A stretch of 64,000 nucleotides of DNA from an uncultured Clostridia bacterium (GTDB lineage: Bacteria > Bacillota > Clostridia > Christensenellales > UBA3700), in NCBI GenBank assembly GCA_947646415.1, contig CANSGN010000008.1:1-64000 (forward strand), read 5' to 3'. Made by a program: the position numbers and the translations under genes. A model generated the notes under the pieces. It saw only the letters and a program-made list of their open reading frames with translations. It made no database searches and had not been told where the DNA came from. Shown here one piece after another: positions 42,075-51,900 of this stretch. The stretch's first letter is position 1. Every line of letters begins with the position of its first letter.

Positions 42075-43784
42075 ATGGAAACCGAAAAGAAAACCACTAC
42101 TAAAGTAAAAACAACTAAAAAAGAAGATGTTGAAGTAAAAGTAGAAAGTAAGCCTAAAACAACTGCTAAAAAGACAGAGACTAAAGCGGCAAGTGCAACT
42201 ACTGCAAAAAAATCTGCAAGTGCGCCTAAGACCGAAAAGACTGCCGTTGTTAAGGAAAATAAAGCCGCAGAGGTAAAAGTTGCTCCTAAAAAAGAAGAAG
42301 TGATAAAACCTGAGCCAAAGAAAACAGAGCCTAAGGTAAAAGCTGTGGCAGAAGAGCCTAAAAAGAAGAAAATTTTGTTTTTAGCTGGAGAATCCGCACC
42401 ATTTATCCGAACAGGCGGATTGGGAGATGTAGCAGGCGCACTTCCTGCAACATTAAATGCACTTGGTGCAGATGCGAGAGTAATTTTACCGCTTTATATG
42501 GAAATTCCGCAAGATTTTAAAAATGCTATGAGATATATAGGAAGTGTTTATGTAACGCTTGCTTGGAGATATCAATATTGCGGATTGTTCTCGTATAATT
42601 ACAATGGTGTAACTTATTATTTTGTAGATAACGAGTACTACTTTAAGAGAAACGGAGTTTATGGTCATTATGACGATGCAGAAAGATTTGCATTTTTCTC
42701 AAAAGCTTGCTTGGAAGCATTAAGATTGATTGATTTTTATCCGGATGTTATACACGCAAATGATTGGCATACCGCTTTGGCACCTGTATTTTTGGATTGT
42801 TTTTATAGGGGTATACCTGAGTATCAAAACATTAAAACTGTATTTACTATCCACAATATCGAATTCCAAGGCAAATACGGCGAAGATTTGATAACAGATA
42901 TTTTGGGCTTGCCTGAAGATAGACACAGTTTGGTTAAGTATGCAAAATGTACTAACTTTATGAAAGGTGCAATCGAGGCAAGTAACAGCGTTACAACTGT
43001 TTCTCCATCTTATGCAAATGAGATTATGGATAGATATTATTCATACGGTTTGGATAATATCTTAAGACAAAGAGGCTATAAGTTAAGCGGAATCGTAAAT
43101 GGTATCGATGTGGATTTGTACAATCCTGCTACTGATAAAGCATTGTTTAAAAACTTTGATTTTACAACTATAGAGGATAAGCAAGTTAATAAGCAAGAAC
43201 TTTTAAAAATGTTTGATATGAACTTTAACAGCAATACACCGCTTATTGGTATGGTTACAAGACTTACCGAACAAAAGGGACTTGATTTGCTTTTAGCAAG
43301 GATTGACCAATTAATGCAAAGCGATTTGCAAATTATCATTTTGGGTAAAGGCGATTGGAAATACGAAAGTAAACTTCAAGAGTTGCAAAACAGGTATTAT
43401 GGCAAATTGAAAGTAATTATCAATTTCTCTACAGATATTGCAAACAAAATTTATGCGGGCAGCGATATGTTCTTGATGCCGTCTAAGTTTGAGCCTTGCG
43501 GTCTGAGCCAAATGATTGCTATGAGATATGGTACTATCCCTATTGTAAGAAGGACAGGGGGACTTAACGATACGGTAATCGGTTTTAATCCTGCTGAACT
43601 TACAGGAAATGGCTTTACATTCTACAGCTTTAATGCAGACGATATGTGCGATGCAATTTACAGGGCAGCAGGCACTTATCACAATAAGCGTGAGTGGATA
43701 TCTTTGATTGCAAATGCTATGTCGGCCGACTTCTCTTGGAAAGCATCCGCAAGCAAATATCTTGAGCTTTACGACAGGCTTTAA
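42075..43784 (+). CDS. glgA: Glycogen synthase with Lys/Ala-rich N-terminal extension
   Basis: GlgA (GT5) adds glucose from ADP-glucose to glycogen. The core begins near residue 96 with KILFLAGESAPFIRTGGLGD, whose KTGGL-type site (RTGGL here) binds ADP-glucose. VIHANDWHTAL, TVFTIHNIEFQG and EPCGLSQMIAMRYG follow. Before it lie about 95 residues composed mainly of Lys, Thr, Ala, Glu and Pro, not part of the normal enzyme and probably disordered. A similar tail ends GlgP. The core is the usual length. It ends the glgBCDA transcript; glgP follows after a 306-base gap. Confidence 0.94.
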   Translation: METEKKTTTKVKTTKKEDVEVKVESKPKTTAKKTETKAASATTAKKSASAPKTEKTAVVKENKAAEVKVAPKKEEVIKPEPKKTEPKVKAVAEEPKKKKILFLAGESAPFIRTGGLGDVAGALPATLNALGADARVILPLYMEIPQDFKNAMRYIGSVYVTLAWRYQYCGLFSYNYNGVTYYFVDNEYYFKRNGVYGHYDDAERFAFFSKACLEALRLIDFYPDVIHANDWHTALAPVFLDCFYRGIPEYQNIKTVFTIHNIEFQGKYGEDLITDILGLPEDRHSLVKYAKCTNFMKGAIEASNSVTTVSPSYANEIMDRYYSYGLDNILRQRGYKLSGIVNGIDVDLYNPATDKALFKNFDFTTIEDKQVNKQELLKMFDMNFNSNTPLIGMVTRLTEQKGLDLLLARIDQLMQSDLQIIILGKGDWKYESKLQELQNRYYGKLKVIINFSTDIANKIYAGSDMFLMPSKFEPCGLSQMIAMRYGTIPIVRRTGGLNDTVIGFNPAELTGNGFTFYSFNADDMCDAIYRAAGTYHNKREWISLIANAMSADFSWKASASKYLELYDRL

Positions 43785-43915
43785 TATTGTAAATAGTTAA
43801 ATTTTTTAGTCGTTATTGCGATTTTTATTTGGACAAAAATAGAGTAATTTTTAGTTTTATATAAATTTATAATGTAAACTCATTGTAAAATAAAACAAAT
43901 TGCCTATGCAAATTG

Positions 43916-43944
43916 TTGCTTAAAATCGCAATATGACATATAAT
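43916..43944 (+). promoter_or_regulatory. Promoter of glgP
   Basis: TTGCTT, 17 bases, TATAAT. The leader to the glgP ATG is about 140 bases. Confidence 0.7.
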
Positions 43945-43969
43945 TAAAAAGTAAGTGGCAGTAATCATA

Positions 43970-44075
43970 CTTTAGTATGCGTATACTAAAGATTAGTGAT
44001 GCTAATTGCTTTAATAAAATAGTTAATAAATTTTTAAACATCGCTTGGAAAGCTCGTGGCAGTTTTCCTTGCGAT
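43970..44075 (+). promoter_or_regulatory. Structured leader of glgP with two hairpins
   Basis: The first hairpin pairs CTTTAGTAT with ATACTAAAG around GCGT (43970-43991). The second (44040-44075) pairs ATCGC and GGAAA with TTTCC and GCGAT, with a symmetric TT/TT internal loop and a 12-base GC-rich loop. It ends five bases before the AAGGAG ribosome site. Such placement could control translation of glgP. I do not recognise it as a known riboswitch. Confidence 0.55.
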
Positions 44076-44090
44076 TTGTTAAGGAGTAAT

Positions 44091-46610
44091 ATGATAACAA
44101 CAGAAGAATTTGAGAAAAAAGTTGAAAGTTTGGCTACTGTAATGTTTGGTAGAAAAATCGAAGATTGCAATCACAATCAACTTTATAAGATTATTGCAAG
44201 TGCAGTTAAAGATATTTTAACCGAAAAAAGATTGACTTTCAAAAAAGCATGTGCGGGGCAAAATGCAAAGCATGTTTACTATATGTCAATGGAGTTTTTG
44301 CTAGGTAAATCTTTAAAAAATCATTTGTTCAATCTTGGTATTAGTGATATTGTGGAAAAGACTTGCCAAAAATACGGTTGCAGTGTTGACGAATTGTGCG
44401 AAATCGAGCCGGATGCAGGTCTTGGTAACGGCGGTTTGGGTAGATTAGCTGCTGCGTATATGGAGTCACTTACTAATTTGAGTTATCCTGCAAGCGGTTT
44501 TTCAATCAAATACGAGTTTGGTATTTTTAAACAAAAAATGGCTGATGGTTGGCAAATGGAATTGCCTGACGAGTGGCTAAAAGATGGTGCTGTATGGCTA
44601 GCACCTCGTGAGGAGGATACTTTCCCTGTAACTTTCGGTGGAGAAGTAGTTCAACATTGGAACGATAATCGCATGGTTGTGGAAATTAAAAATGCGGATA
44701 CTATCCTTGCAGTTCCTTACGATATGAATGTAAGCGGTTATCATACAGATGCCGTAAATACATTAAGACTTTGGGATGCAAAAGCATCTATGGACTTTGA
44801 TATGCAAGCTTTTTCACGAGGCGATTATATCAAAGCTTTGTACAATAAATCTCTTGCAGAGTCCATAAGCAAAGTTTTGTACCCTGCAGATGACCATATC
44901 GAGGGTAAATCATTAAGATTAAAACAACAATATTTCTTTGTATCTGCATCTATCCAATCAATTATTAAAAAGCATTTGGCAGATTATGGCACATTGGATA
45001 ACTTTGCTGACAAAGTTTCTATCCATATCAATGATACACACCCTACATTGTGCATACCTGAGCTTATGAGAATATTGCTTGACGTATACGGTTACAGCTG
45101 GGATGATGCTTGGAAGATAGTTTGCGGTACAATGAGCTATACTAACCATACAGTTATGGCAGAAGCATTGGAAAAATGGCCTGAGAGCTTGTTTGCTATG
45201 TTGCTTCCTCGTGTTCATCAAATCGTGCAAGAAATCAACAAGAGATTTTGTGCTGATTTATGGGATTTTTATCCTAATGATTGGAACAGAGTTGCAAATA
45301 ACGCAATTTTGCAAAACGGTCAAGTAAGAATGGCTAATTTGTGCCTAGCTGCATCACACACTATCAATGGTGTAAGTGCTTTGCACAGTGATTTGTTGAA
45401 GCAAGATGTTTTCCACGATTATTACAATATGCAACCTAAAAAGTTTACAAACGTAACAAATGGTATTACTTATAGACGTTGGCTTGCACTTTCTAACCCT
45501 AAATTGACATCTTATATTTGCAGTTTGATTGGCGATGACTTTTTGAAAGATTGCAATAAACTTGCAGATTTGATAAAATTTAAAGGGGACAAAAAAGTTC
45601 TTGGCGAATTTGCAAAAATCAAAAGAGAAAATAAGGAAAGACTTGCTAAATATATCAAGGAAAACAATGGCATTGATGTCAATGTAGATAGTATTTTCGA
45701 TGTACAGGTTAAGAGATTGCACGAGTATAAGAGACAGCTTTTAAATTGCATGCACATTATTGATTTGTACTTGAGACTAAAGGAAAATCCGGATTTGGAT
45801 ATACATCCTAGAACATTCATTTTCGGTGCAAAAGCAGCTCCTAGCTACTATACCGCAAAATCTATCATTCGTTTGATTTGTATGCTTGGCGAGCAAATTA
45901 ACAATGACCCAGATATAAAAGGTAAAATCAAAGTTGTATTCTTGGAGAACTACCGCGTAAGCTTAGCGGAAATCGTTATGCCTGCATCTGATGTAAGCGA
46001 ACAAATTTCTATCGCAGGTAAGGAGGCATCCGGTACAGGTAACATGAAGTTTATGATAAACGGTGCTGTTACTATGGGTACAATGGATGGTGCGAACGTT
46101 GAGATTCACGAGAATGTCGGCGATGAAAATATCTTTATCTTTGGTTTGAGGGAAGAGGAAGTATCCAAAATGTACAAAGAGGGTTACTATCCATCTAGAT
46201 ACTACAACGAAAACTATCGTATCAAACGCGTAATAGATATGCTTAACGAGGGCATTGCCGGTGTTAAATTTAACGAAATTGCTCACATTTTAACAACCAA
46301 AGACCCTTATATGTGCTTGGCAGATTTTCAAAGCTATGTGGATGCTCAAGATGCACTTGACAAAGCTTACGGAGATGTTGAACGTTGGAACAGAATGTCA
46401 CTTGTAAACGTTGCAAAAAGCGGTTTCTTCTCCTCTGACAGGTCTATCCAAGAGTATGCTGATAGGATTTGGGCTTTGTCTCCTGTAAAGGTTAAAAAGG
46501 CAAAAGCTGCTAAAGCGGCAACAAAAACTGCGGTAGAAGTGAGCCAACCTGAAACTGAAAAACCAAAGGCAACAACAGCAAAAAAAGCTCCTGCGAAAAA
46601 GAGCAAATAA
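44091..46610 (+). CDS. glgP: Glycogen phosphorylase with Lys/Ala-rich C-terminal tail
   Basis: GlgP (GT35) releases glucose 1-phosphate from glycogen using pyridoxal phosphate. The 839-residue protein has YYMSMEFLLGKSL, EPDAGLGNGGLGRLAA, the NVTNGITYRRW region, and the PLP-lysine motif EASGTGNMKFMINGA near residue 645. The start at the ATG behind AAGGAGTAAT is preferred over an in-frame ATG at 43977, which lies in a leader hairpin. The last 40 residues (from about 800) are Lys/Ala/Thr/Pro-rich, as in the GlgA N-terminus and unlike typical phosphorylases. A terminator follows. Confidence 0.95.
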   Translation: MITTEEFEKKVESLATVMFGRKIEDCNHNQLYKIIASAVKDILTEKRLTFKKACAGQNAKHVYYMSMEFLLGKSLKNHLFNLGISDIVEKTCQKYGCSVDELCEIEPDAGLGNGGLGRLAAAYMESLTNLSYPASGFSIKYEFGIFKQKMADGWQMELPDEWLKDGAVWLAPREEDTFPVTFGGEVVQHWNDNRMVVEIKNADTILAVPYDMNVSGYHTDAVNTLRLWDAKASMDFDMQAFSRGDYIKALYNKSLAESISKVLYPADDHIEGKSLRLKQQYFFVSASIQSIIKKHLADYGTLDNFADKVSIHINDTHPTLCIPELMRILLDVYGYSWDDAWKIVCGTMSYTNHTVMAEALEKWPESLFAMLLPRVHQIVQEINKRFCADLWDFYPNDWNRVANNAILQNGQVRMANLCLAASHTINGVSALHSDLLKQDVFHDYYNMQPKKFTNVTNGITYRRWLALSNPKLTSYICSLIGDDFLKDCNKLADLIKFKGDKKVLGEFAKIKRENKERLAKYIKENNGIDVNVDSIFDVQVKRLHEYKRQLLNCMHIIDLYLRLKENPDLDIHPRTFIFGAKAAPSYYTAKSIIRLICMLGEQINNDPDIKGKIKVVFLENYRVSLAEIVMPASDVSEQISIAGKEASGTGNMKFMINGAVTMGTMDGANVEIHENVGDENIFIFGLREEEVSKMYKEGYYPSRYYNENYRIKRVIDMLNEGIAGVKFNEIAHILTTKDPYMCLADFQSYVDAQDALDKAYGDVERWNRMSLVNVAKSGFFSSDRSIQEYADRIWALSPVKVKKAKAAKAATKTAVEVSQPETEKPKATTAKKAPAKKSK

Positions 46611-46646
46611 TAAAAAAATCGATATAATTTTTAGCATATAAAACAA

Positions 46647-46680
46647 AAATAACTCCCGTATCAACGGGAGTTATTTTGTT
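46647..46680 (+). terminator. Intrinsic terminator after glgP
   Basis: AAATAACTCCCGT pairs with ACGGGAGTTATTT around a four-base loop; T-rich sequence follows. Confidence 0.9.
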
Positions 46681-46784
46681 GTTAAAGATAAATTTTACAA
46701 GCAAATTTTTGTGTTTTAAAACAAATTCATAAAACTATAAAAAAATATTAATCTGCATAAAAATCGTGCGAAAATCGGTATTAA

Positions 46785-46815
46785 ACGATAAAAACAGCTG
46801 ATTTCAAGTTGTTTT
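46785..46815 (-). terminator. Intrinsic terminator of the DUF1624 gene
   Basis: AGTTGTTTT and AAAACAGCT form a nine-pair stem (one G-U) around a seven-base loop. On the minus strand it ends in TTTTTATC, about ten bases past the stop codon. Confidence 0.6.
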
Positions 46816-46823
46816 ACGAGAAA

Positions 46824-47678
46824 TTAAAATGGAAAAACAAAGTTTCCAGGAGTAATAAACAAATAGCTTATTAGCGATAGCAAAACAATTATAATAGGTT
46901 GGTGCAAAATATATACTGCCAAAGCTTTGTTGCCCCAAAAACTTACGGGTTTGTACCAACTGTATTTGTCTAGCATAGGAAGTACAGATTTCCGTTCCGC
47001 ATAAACAAAACTGCCTACACTTGCACCAAGAAGAACATATCCTAAATTAGGCAGTATAGGGAAATAGTCTGCCGATTGATAGCCTCCAAAATATGTTGCG
47101 ATAAACCCTAAGTCGGGATTTACGTTTTCAGGCGGATTTGCGCTATAAACTTGCGTTACAACTATAATTACTACCCCTGCAATCAAACATACCATACTTA
47201 TCAATCGGTTGTTATCCATACAAACTTTTGAGATGATGTAGTAAATCAAAATGGAAAAAGCCAACATGTGTAATACGCCGAAAGTAATGGACATATCAAA
47301 CAAGGATGTTACTAATGTTATGCCGAATGCTAAAAATAAAGCCTCGATTCCGCGTTTTAAATTGCTCCTTGATAGGTTGCAGGAAATACCGCAAAGTATG
47401 AAAAAAAGGCAAAATATAATAGGATGAAATATCTCCCTTAGCATACCGCTTTCATAATTATAAGCAAAATTTAAAATACCATTATGAATAGGATTGGCAG
47501 TAGCCCAAGCTTCCCCGAAAATTTCAGATATATTGAACATAAAATGGTCCCAAATCATAAGCAAAACGCAAATGCCGCGTATAAAATCAAGTTCCCAAAT
47601 GCGGTTTTTGCTTTGGGATAACTTGCGTTTTGATAGTGGCTTTGCGATTGTTATAGTACTATTACTTTCTTTTTCCAT
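46824..47678 (-). CDS. DUF1624 / HGSNAT-like membrane acyltransferase family protein
   Basis: The 284-residue protein has about seven to eight membrane helices and the family opening RIWELDFIRGICVLLMIWDHFMF, with the conserved His; ITFGVLHMLA and a final ALAVYILHQP are also family landmarks. The family is related to heparan-alpha-glucosaminide acetyltransferase and is thought to move acyl groups across the membrane onto sugars. The substrate is unknown. Its start overlaps the end of the preceding minus-strand gene by 17 bases, which implies coupled translation. Confidence 0.82.
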   Translation of the reverse strand: MEKESNSTITIAKPLSKRKLSQSKNRIWELDFIRGICVLLMIWDHFMFNISEIFGEAWATANPIHNGILNFAYNYESGMLREIFHPIIFCLFFILCGISCNLSRSNLKRGIEALFLAFGITLVTSLFDMSITFGVLHMLAFSILIYYIISKVCMDNNRLISMVCLIAGVVIIVVTQVYSANPPENVNPDLGFIATYFGGYQSADYFPILPNLGYVLLGASVGSFVYAERKSVLPMLDKYSWYKPVSFWGNKALAVYILHQPIIIVLLSLISYLFITPGNFVFPF

Positions 47679-48285
47679 AACGCTTGCCGTCCTTTTCGTA
47701 GTTTAATGGTTTTTCCTTTACGTCAATAAGTTTAAAATCCCCGTTCGTATATTCCTGAAATACCTTAAAATGATTGTGATATTCGTGAATTATAATGGAT
47801 GGATTGTTGTTAGAGCGGTAAACTTTTGGCGGAATAAAACCTTTTCTGCTAATATTAGGGTCATAATAAGGATGACTTCTGTGTGGCATACCGCCTTCGT
47901 ACTTTTTAAAGTATTTTACAGGCTTTTTTTCGTACATTTTTTGCCTTTTGTCCGCATCTTTTCTTTGCTGAAGTTCACGCTTTGCTTTTTCACTTTCCAT
48001 AATCTGTCTTATGGGTTTTACAATCAAATTCCTAACCGAAATTATCAAACTTCCTATCAAAGTTAATGCCAAACCGATATAAAACAATATTGTGTTTGTA
48101 TCAAGTACACTTATATTAAGCCCACCTGTAAGCATAAGTATACCGCAAACAATCATATAAATTGCAGGAATCCATAGCCCGAAATACAAAAGCATATATG
48201 CAATAATGTGCAAAAGAATTTTGGCGATTTTTATAACCGCCTTGATTATCCAAGCGAAAATTGCCGTCAATCCTAAAATGCGCAT
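47662..48285 (-). CDS. Membrane protein of unknown function
   Basis: I do not recognise a family. The protein (207 residues from the ATG behind AAAGGTATAAAC) has three or four hydrophobic segments in the first 100 residues, then a basic coiled region (KAKRELQQRKDADKRQKMYE) and a tail rich in Tyr, His, Asn and Pro ending near KDGKRYGKRK. The soluble part should be cytoplasmic given its charge. It is the first gene of a two-gene operon with the DUF1624 protein and may assist it. Confidence 0.7.
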   Translation of the reverse strand: MRILGLTAIFAWIIKAVIKIAKILLHIIAYMLLYFGLWIPAIYMIVCGILMLTGGLNISVLDTNTILFYIGLALTLIGSLIISVRNLIVKPIRQIMESEKAKRELQQRKDADKRQKMYEKKPVKYFKKYEGGMPHRSHPYYDPNISRKGFIPPKVYRSNNNPSIIIHEYHNHFKVFQEYTNGDFKLIDVKEKPLNYEKDGKRYGKRK

Positions 48286-48316
48286 GTTTATACCTTTGTA
48301 TAGCTTATTTAAGCAT

Positions 48317-48345
48317 ATTATAACACAAAAAACGCCATTTGTAAA
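48317..48345 (-). promoter_or_regulatory. Promoter of the minus-strand membrane protein operon
   Basis: The minus strand reads TTTACA, 17 bases, TATAAT, about 32 bases before the start codon. Confidence 0.7.
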
Positions 48346-48369
48346 CGATTTGATACAAAAATACAACAC

Positions 48370-48877
48370 TCTAAAACGCTTGTAAAATAGTAAAAAAGTT
48401 AATTTTATATTGATAAATCAATCATAGTTTAACAGGGGGTATGACGAAAAAAAATGAAAAATTTAAGCTATATTTATCAAAAAAATGATAGTTTTTTGCT
48501 GTTCTTTTTTACAAATTTGACATTGTTTATTTACATTTTTATGCGAATTTTTTGCAGCTTTTGCAGTAAATTTTTTATCATTTTTTGTCCTGAAAACGAC
48601 CATTTTTTACTGTTTTTTTATTGTAAAAAATCCTATAAAAATCACTTTAAAACTGTAAAAAAATAGAGGTAAAAATAAAGAATAAAGTGATAATGATTAC
48701 TAGTTTAAAGATTAAATTTTAAGCAAATTTTTAGATAAAATTCATTAATTATTTTTAGCTACGGGAGCTTTTTTTAATAGAAAAAAACTTGCTAATATTT
48801 TTTCTTGCTAGAAAGTAACAGGCTATCCATTGTATAAAAAGAAAACTGCACGTAAAGTGTTTGTAAATTTAGGGAAC
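48370..48877. other. Long T-rich intergenic region with imperfect inverted repeats
   Basis: No convincing gene is present. On the plus strand 48470-48665 has an extreme T bias, with repeated pieces close to CAGTAAAAAATG and its inverse (for example near 48590-48603). An imperfect inverted repeat relates about 48479-48503 to about 48562-48587. A 70-codon open frame at 48454-48666 is Phe/Ile/Lys-rich as expected from poly-T and has no properly spaced ribosome site. The right part (48667-48877) contains a duplicated CTTGCTA and a short AGCT-CGGG-AGCT hairpin with T-tract. Confidence 0.6.
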
Positions 48878-48911
48878 GTTTAAGGTTGGTTTAAGGTCGC
48901 ATTTATATAAT
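48878..48911 (+). promoter_or_regulatory. Putative activator-dependent promoter of the giant surface operon
   Basis: GTTTAAGGT occurs at 48878-48886 and again at 48889-48897, exactly 11 bases apart, followed by TATAAT at 48906-48911. No good -35 box is present; its place overlaps the repeats. Direct repeats one helical turn apart beside a -10 box are the usual site of OmpR/PhoB-type response regulators. The regulator is not identified. Confidence 0.5.
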
Positions 48912-48963
48912 TTATTTAGTTAATAAGACTATTGCGCAGGCGACTGTGCATTTGGGAGGAAAT

Positions 48964-51900
48964 ATGAGGAAGAAGAGATTTTTGTCTTGCTTGCTTGTCG
49001 TGCTATTGTTGGCAGTGTTTTCTGTCACTTTAGTTGCATGTAAGGAAAGAACTTCTCAAATAGTCACTCCGGAGGCTCCTGTAGCCGGTGAATCCGCACC
49101 GAGCGTAGGAGACTTGTTGCTTATTATGCTAAAAGGCATGGGCAAAATGGATGAGGACTTTGTGAGTATGGATTTCGAATCGGAAATCAAGACCAATGTT
49201 GGTAGTGTAGAAAATCCGATTTGGGACTATCGTAAATTTTACTTAAAGGGCAATTTCAGACCTGACTCTGGGGACGATGAGGGTGAAGTTGAACTAGGCT
49301 TGGGCGTTATTGCGACTGATGCAAACGGAAACGAAAGAGCCGACCAAAGTCAAAATTTCGAATTGTTTTTACATAACGGTAGATTCTACATGAGAGTAGG
49401 CACTACTGCTTTGTATTTGGAAGATATTGACTTTAATTGGATTATCGAACAGTTGAGGAAAATCGACGGTTTGCAAAACCTTGTAGATACTATTTTGGGC
49501 TCTATCCCGGGACTAGGACTAAAAGGTAGTGTAGACGAGTTGATTGGCATTGTTGCGATGCTTATTTTCCAAATCGACAATCAAATGACTACATACAATA
49601 CTACAACAGGCACCGGACACATTGCGTTGAAGTTCAACCCTGACCAATTAATCGCTACTATTGTTACTGCACTTGGTGGTACAAGTATTGACGGTGTGTT
49701 GGCAGGATATGGTATGGGCTTAATGATACCTGACGGCAACGGCGGTATGAAACCTTACAGCATTGACGATTTCTTGGCAACGCTTGCGTTCCCTAACATC
49801 GATGTCTATGTTGAGGCAGATATCGAAAATAAAAAGGTTGTTATGGATACCGATGTAAACGGAAACAAAGGTTTGCAATTACATGTATATGATTGGCAAA
49901 CTGAATATTTCCACATGAGTACAGGTGTTATTTACAGCACTACAGATGCTATCAAGATTATTCCTGATAACATTGCTACTTATCAACCTTTCGGTTTGTT
50001 AAAGTTCCAATTTAACACCACAATCACTGTTGATGTCAATAATGTTGATGTTGGCAAACTTATCAACTTCTTTGCGGGCAAACAATTCTTGCCTGAAAAT
50101 AGTTTGAGGTTATCTGCAAATGCAGGCTTGACAATCAAGCTTGATGCTGATATCCGCTTAAAGGAAGAGCCAAACAGTGCAAACCCTAACCAAATGGATG
50201 ACAAGAGTATTTTCTTGTTAGAGCTTTATGGCGACAATAAAGATGTTCCTATGGTAGGTATTTACTTAAAAGACAAAAAGATTTATGTAAATCTTGACGA
50301 CGCTATCAAAACTGAGAGCGGCAATATAGATATAAGACCTGGCAATATCGTTGTTGAAGGTGCGGAGGTAAGTAAATGGCTTACATCTGCTATCGGTCAG
50401 TTGACAGGTTTGGTTGAAGGACTGATGGACGATTTGTTTGCAAAAGAAGAAGAGGACGGAGCTCAAACTTTTGCAGCAGTAAACGATATTCAATTTAAAG
50501 ACGGATATAGCTTGAGCGATATCGTGCTTCCTGTTGGCCATGACGACAATGGCAAAACATATATAAGCAAAACGTTCGGTACTATATTGGATATTGTTAG
50601 ATATACAATAGGTTTTGAAGACTATATCGATTGGGATGCGAAAACAGGTAAAATCGAACTTAAAATCACAAACGAGTTCTTCCATAAATTATGCAATCAA
50701 TTTGGCATAAATGTAAACGAACTTGCAACAATGAAAGATTTTGGTTTGATTACTCTTGGTATCGACCTTGCAAAAGGCTCTTGCTATTTAGATTTGGATT
50801 TGAACAAAGCAGTGTTTGACGAATCGCTAAGCGGGGATGACCAAAGCGTTTTGCACGCAAGGGTAGAGCTTGACAATTTCCGTTACGGTTTCGGACACCG
50901 TGATGAGTTGTTAAAGAAAATCGATGCTGCAACCGATGGTAGAGCATATATAGGTAATTTAAAAGACTTTATTTATAATGCAGTTGACGACTTGGATATA
51001 GAGTTCGAGGCTAAATTGCAAATAGACAAAGGTATATACAATGCCGCTAATATTTTGGGTATTAACACAGGACTACCAAGTGTTAATATCGAGGTTGGCG
51101 ATGCGTTTATTATGGATTTGAAATTGAATATTCAAATTCAAATGGACGAGGTTACATATAAAGAAGATAATAAAGATGTAACAAAGAAAATAATTACACG
51201 TGCATATATCGGTATTACAAATGTAACAAGAAATCCAATTTTCCCTAAAGACGGAATGACTGTTCGTTTGTATTACTTGGATGACAGATACGAGCAAAAC
51301 AATGTAATGAGTGCTATGTCGGCTACAAAGGAAGATAATAGTGTTCATGGTACACTTTATGCCGATATGTCAGAGTTTGAAATGATTAAAATTGGTATTC
51401 CAAGCTTTGCTATTGGCCTTGATTTGACTGATTTGATTTTCAGTATGATAGACAACTTGGCTATCGATTTCAAGATTCCTGAGTTCTTAAATGCTAATGA
51501 AAACCAAGACGCTCAAGCATTCGGTCTTGACGACGGAAATACAAGAACAGTTACCGCAGACGATGACTCTATCATTTATGACTTGTATACAAAAGATGCA
51601 ACAAAAGTTGACAGACTTTTAAAAGTAGAGCTAACTAGTGCATTGGTAAATGAGTTGTTCAAAATGTTTGATTTAGATATTGATTTTGAACTTCCTGAGA
51701 TTAGAATAGATGCGGAAATTAATAAAATCGACGGTATCAAATTGAGCATTAAGGCATTTGATGGTGCCGGTGAAGATAAAAAGACACTTAGCCTAGACCT
51801 AGGTATTAATAAGTTTAAAATGGGTAGCCCTAATTTGGTTATCGATATTACACCACTAACCGATGGTATAAAGGAAAATCCAGATAAATACGGAGTGTTT

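Noticed and set aside
43977-44090. N-terminal extension of GlgP from an ATG at 43977
   Set aside because: That ATG lies in the loop region of a leader hairpin without a ribosome site, while the ATG at 44091 follows AAGGAGTAAT and gives the normal phosphorylase N-terminus.
48454-48666. 70-codon Phe/Ile/Lys-rich open frame
   Set aside because: Its composition is what poly-T DNA encodes by chance, the nearest ribosome-like GGGGG is 14 bases away, and there is no clear promoter. An overlapping 15-codon frame behind the same G-run has no better support.
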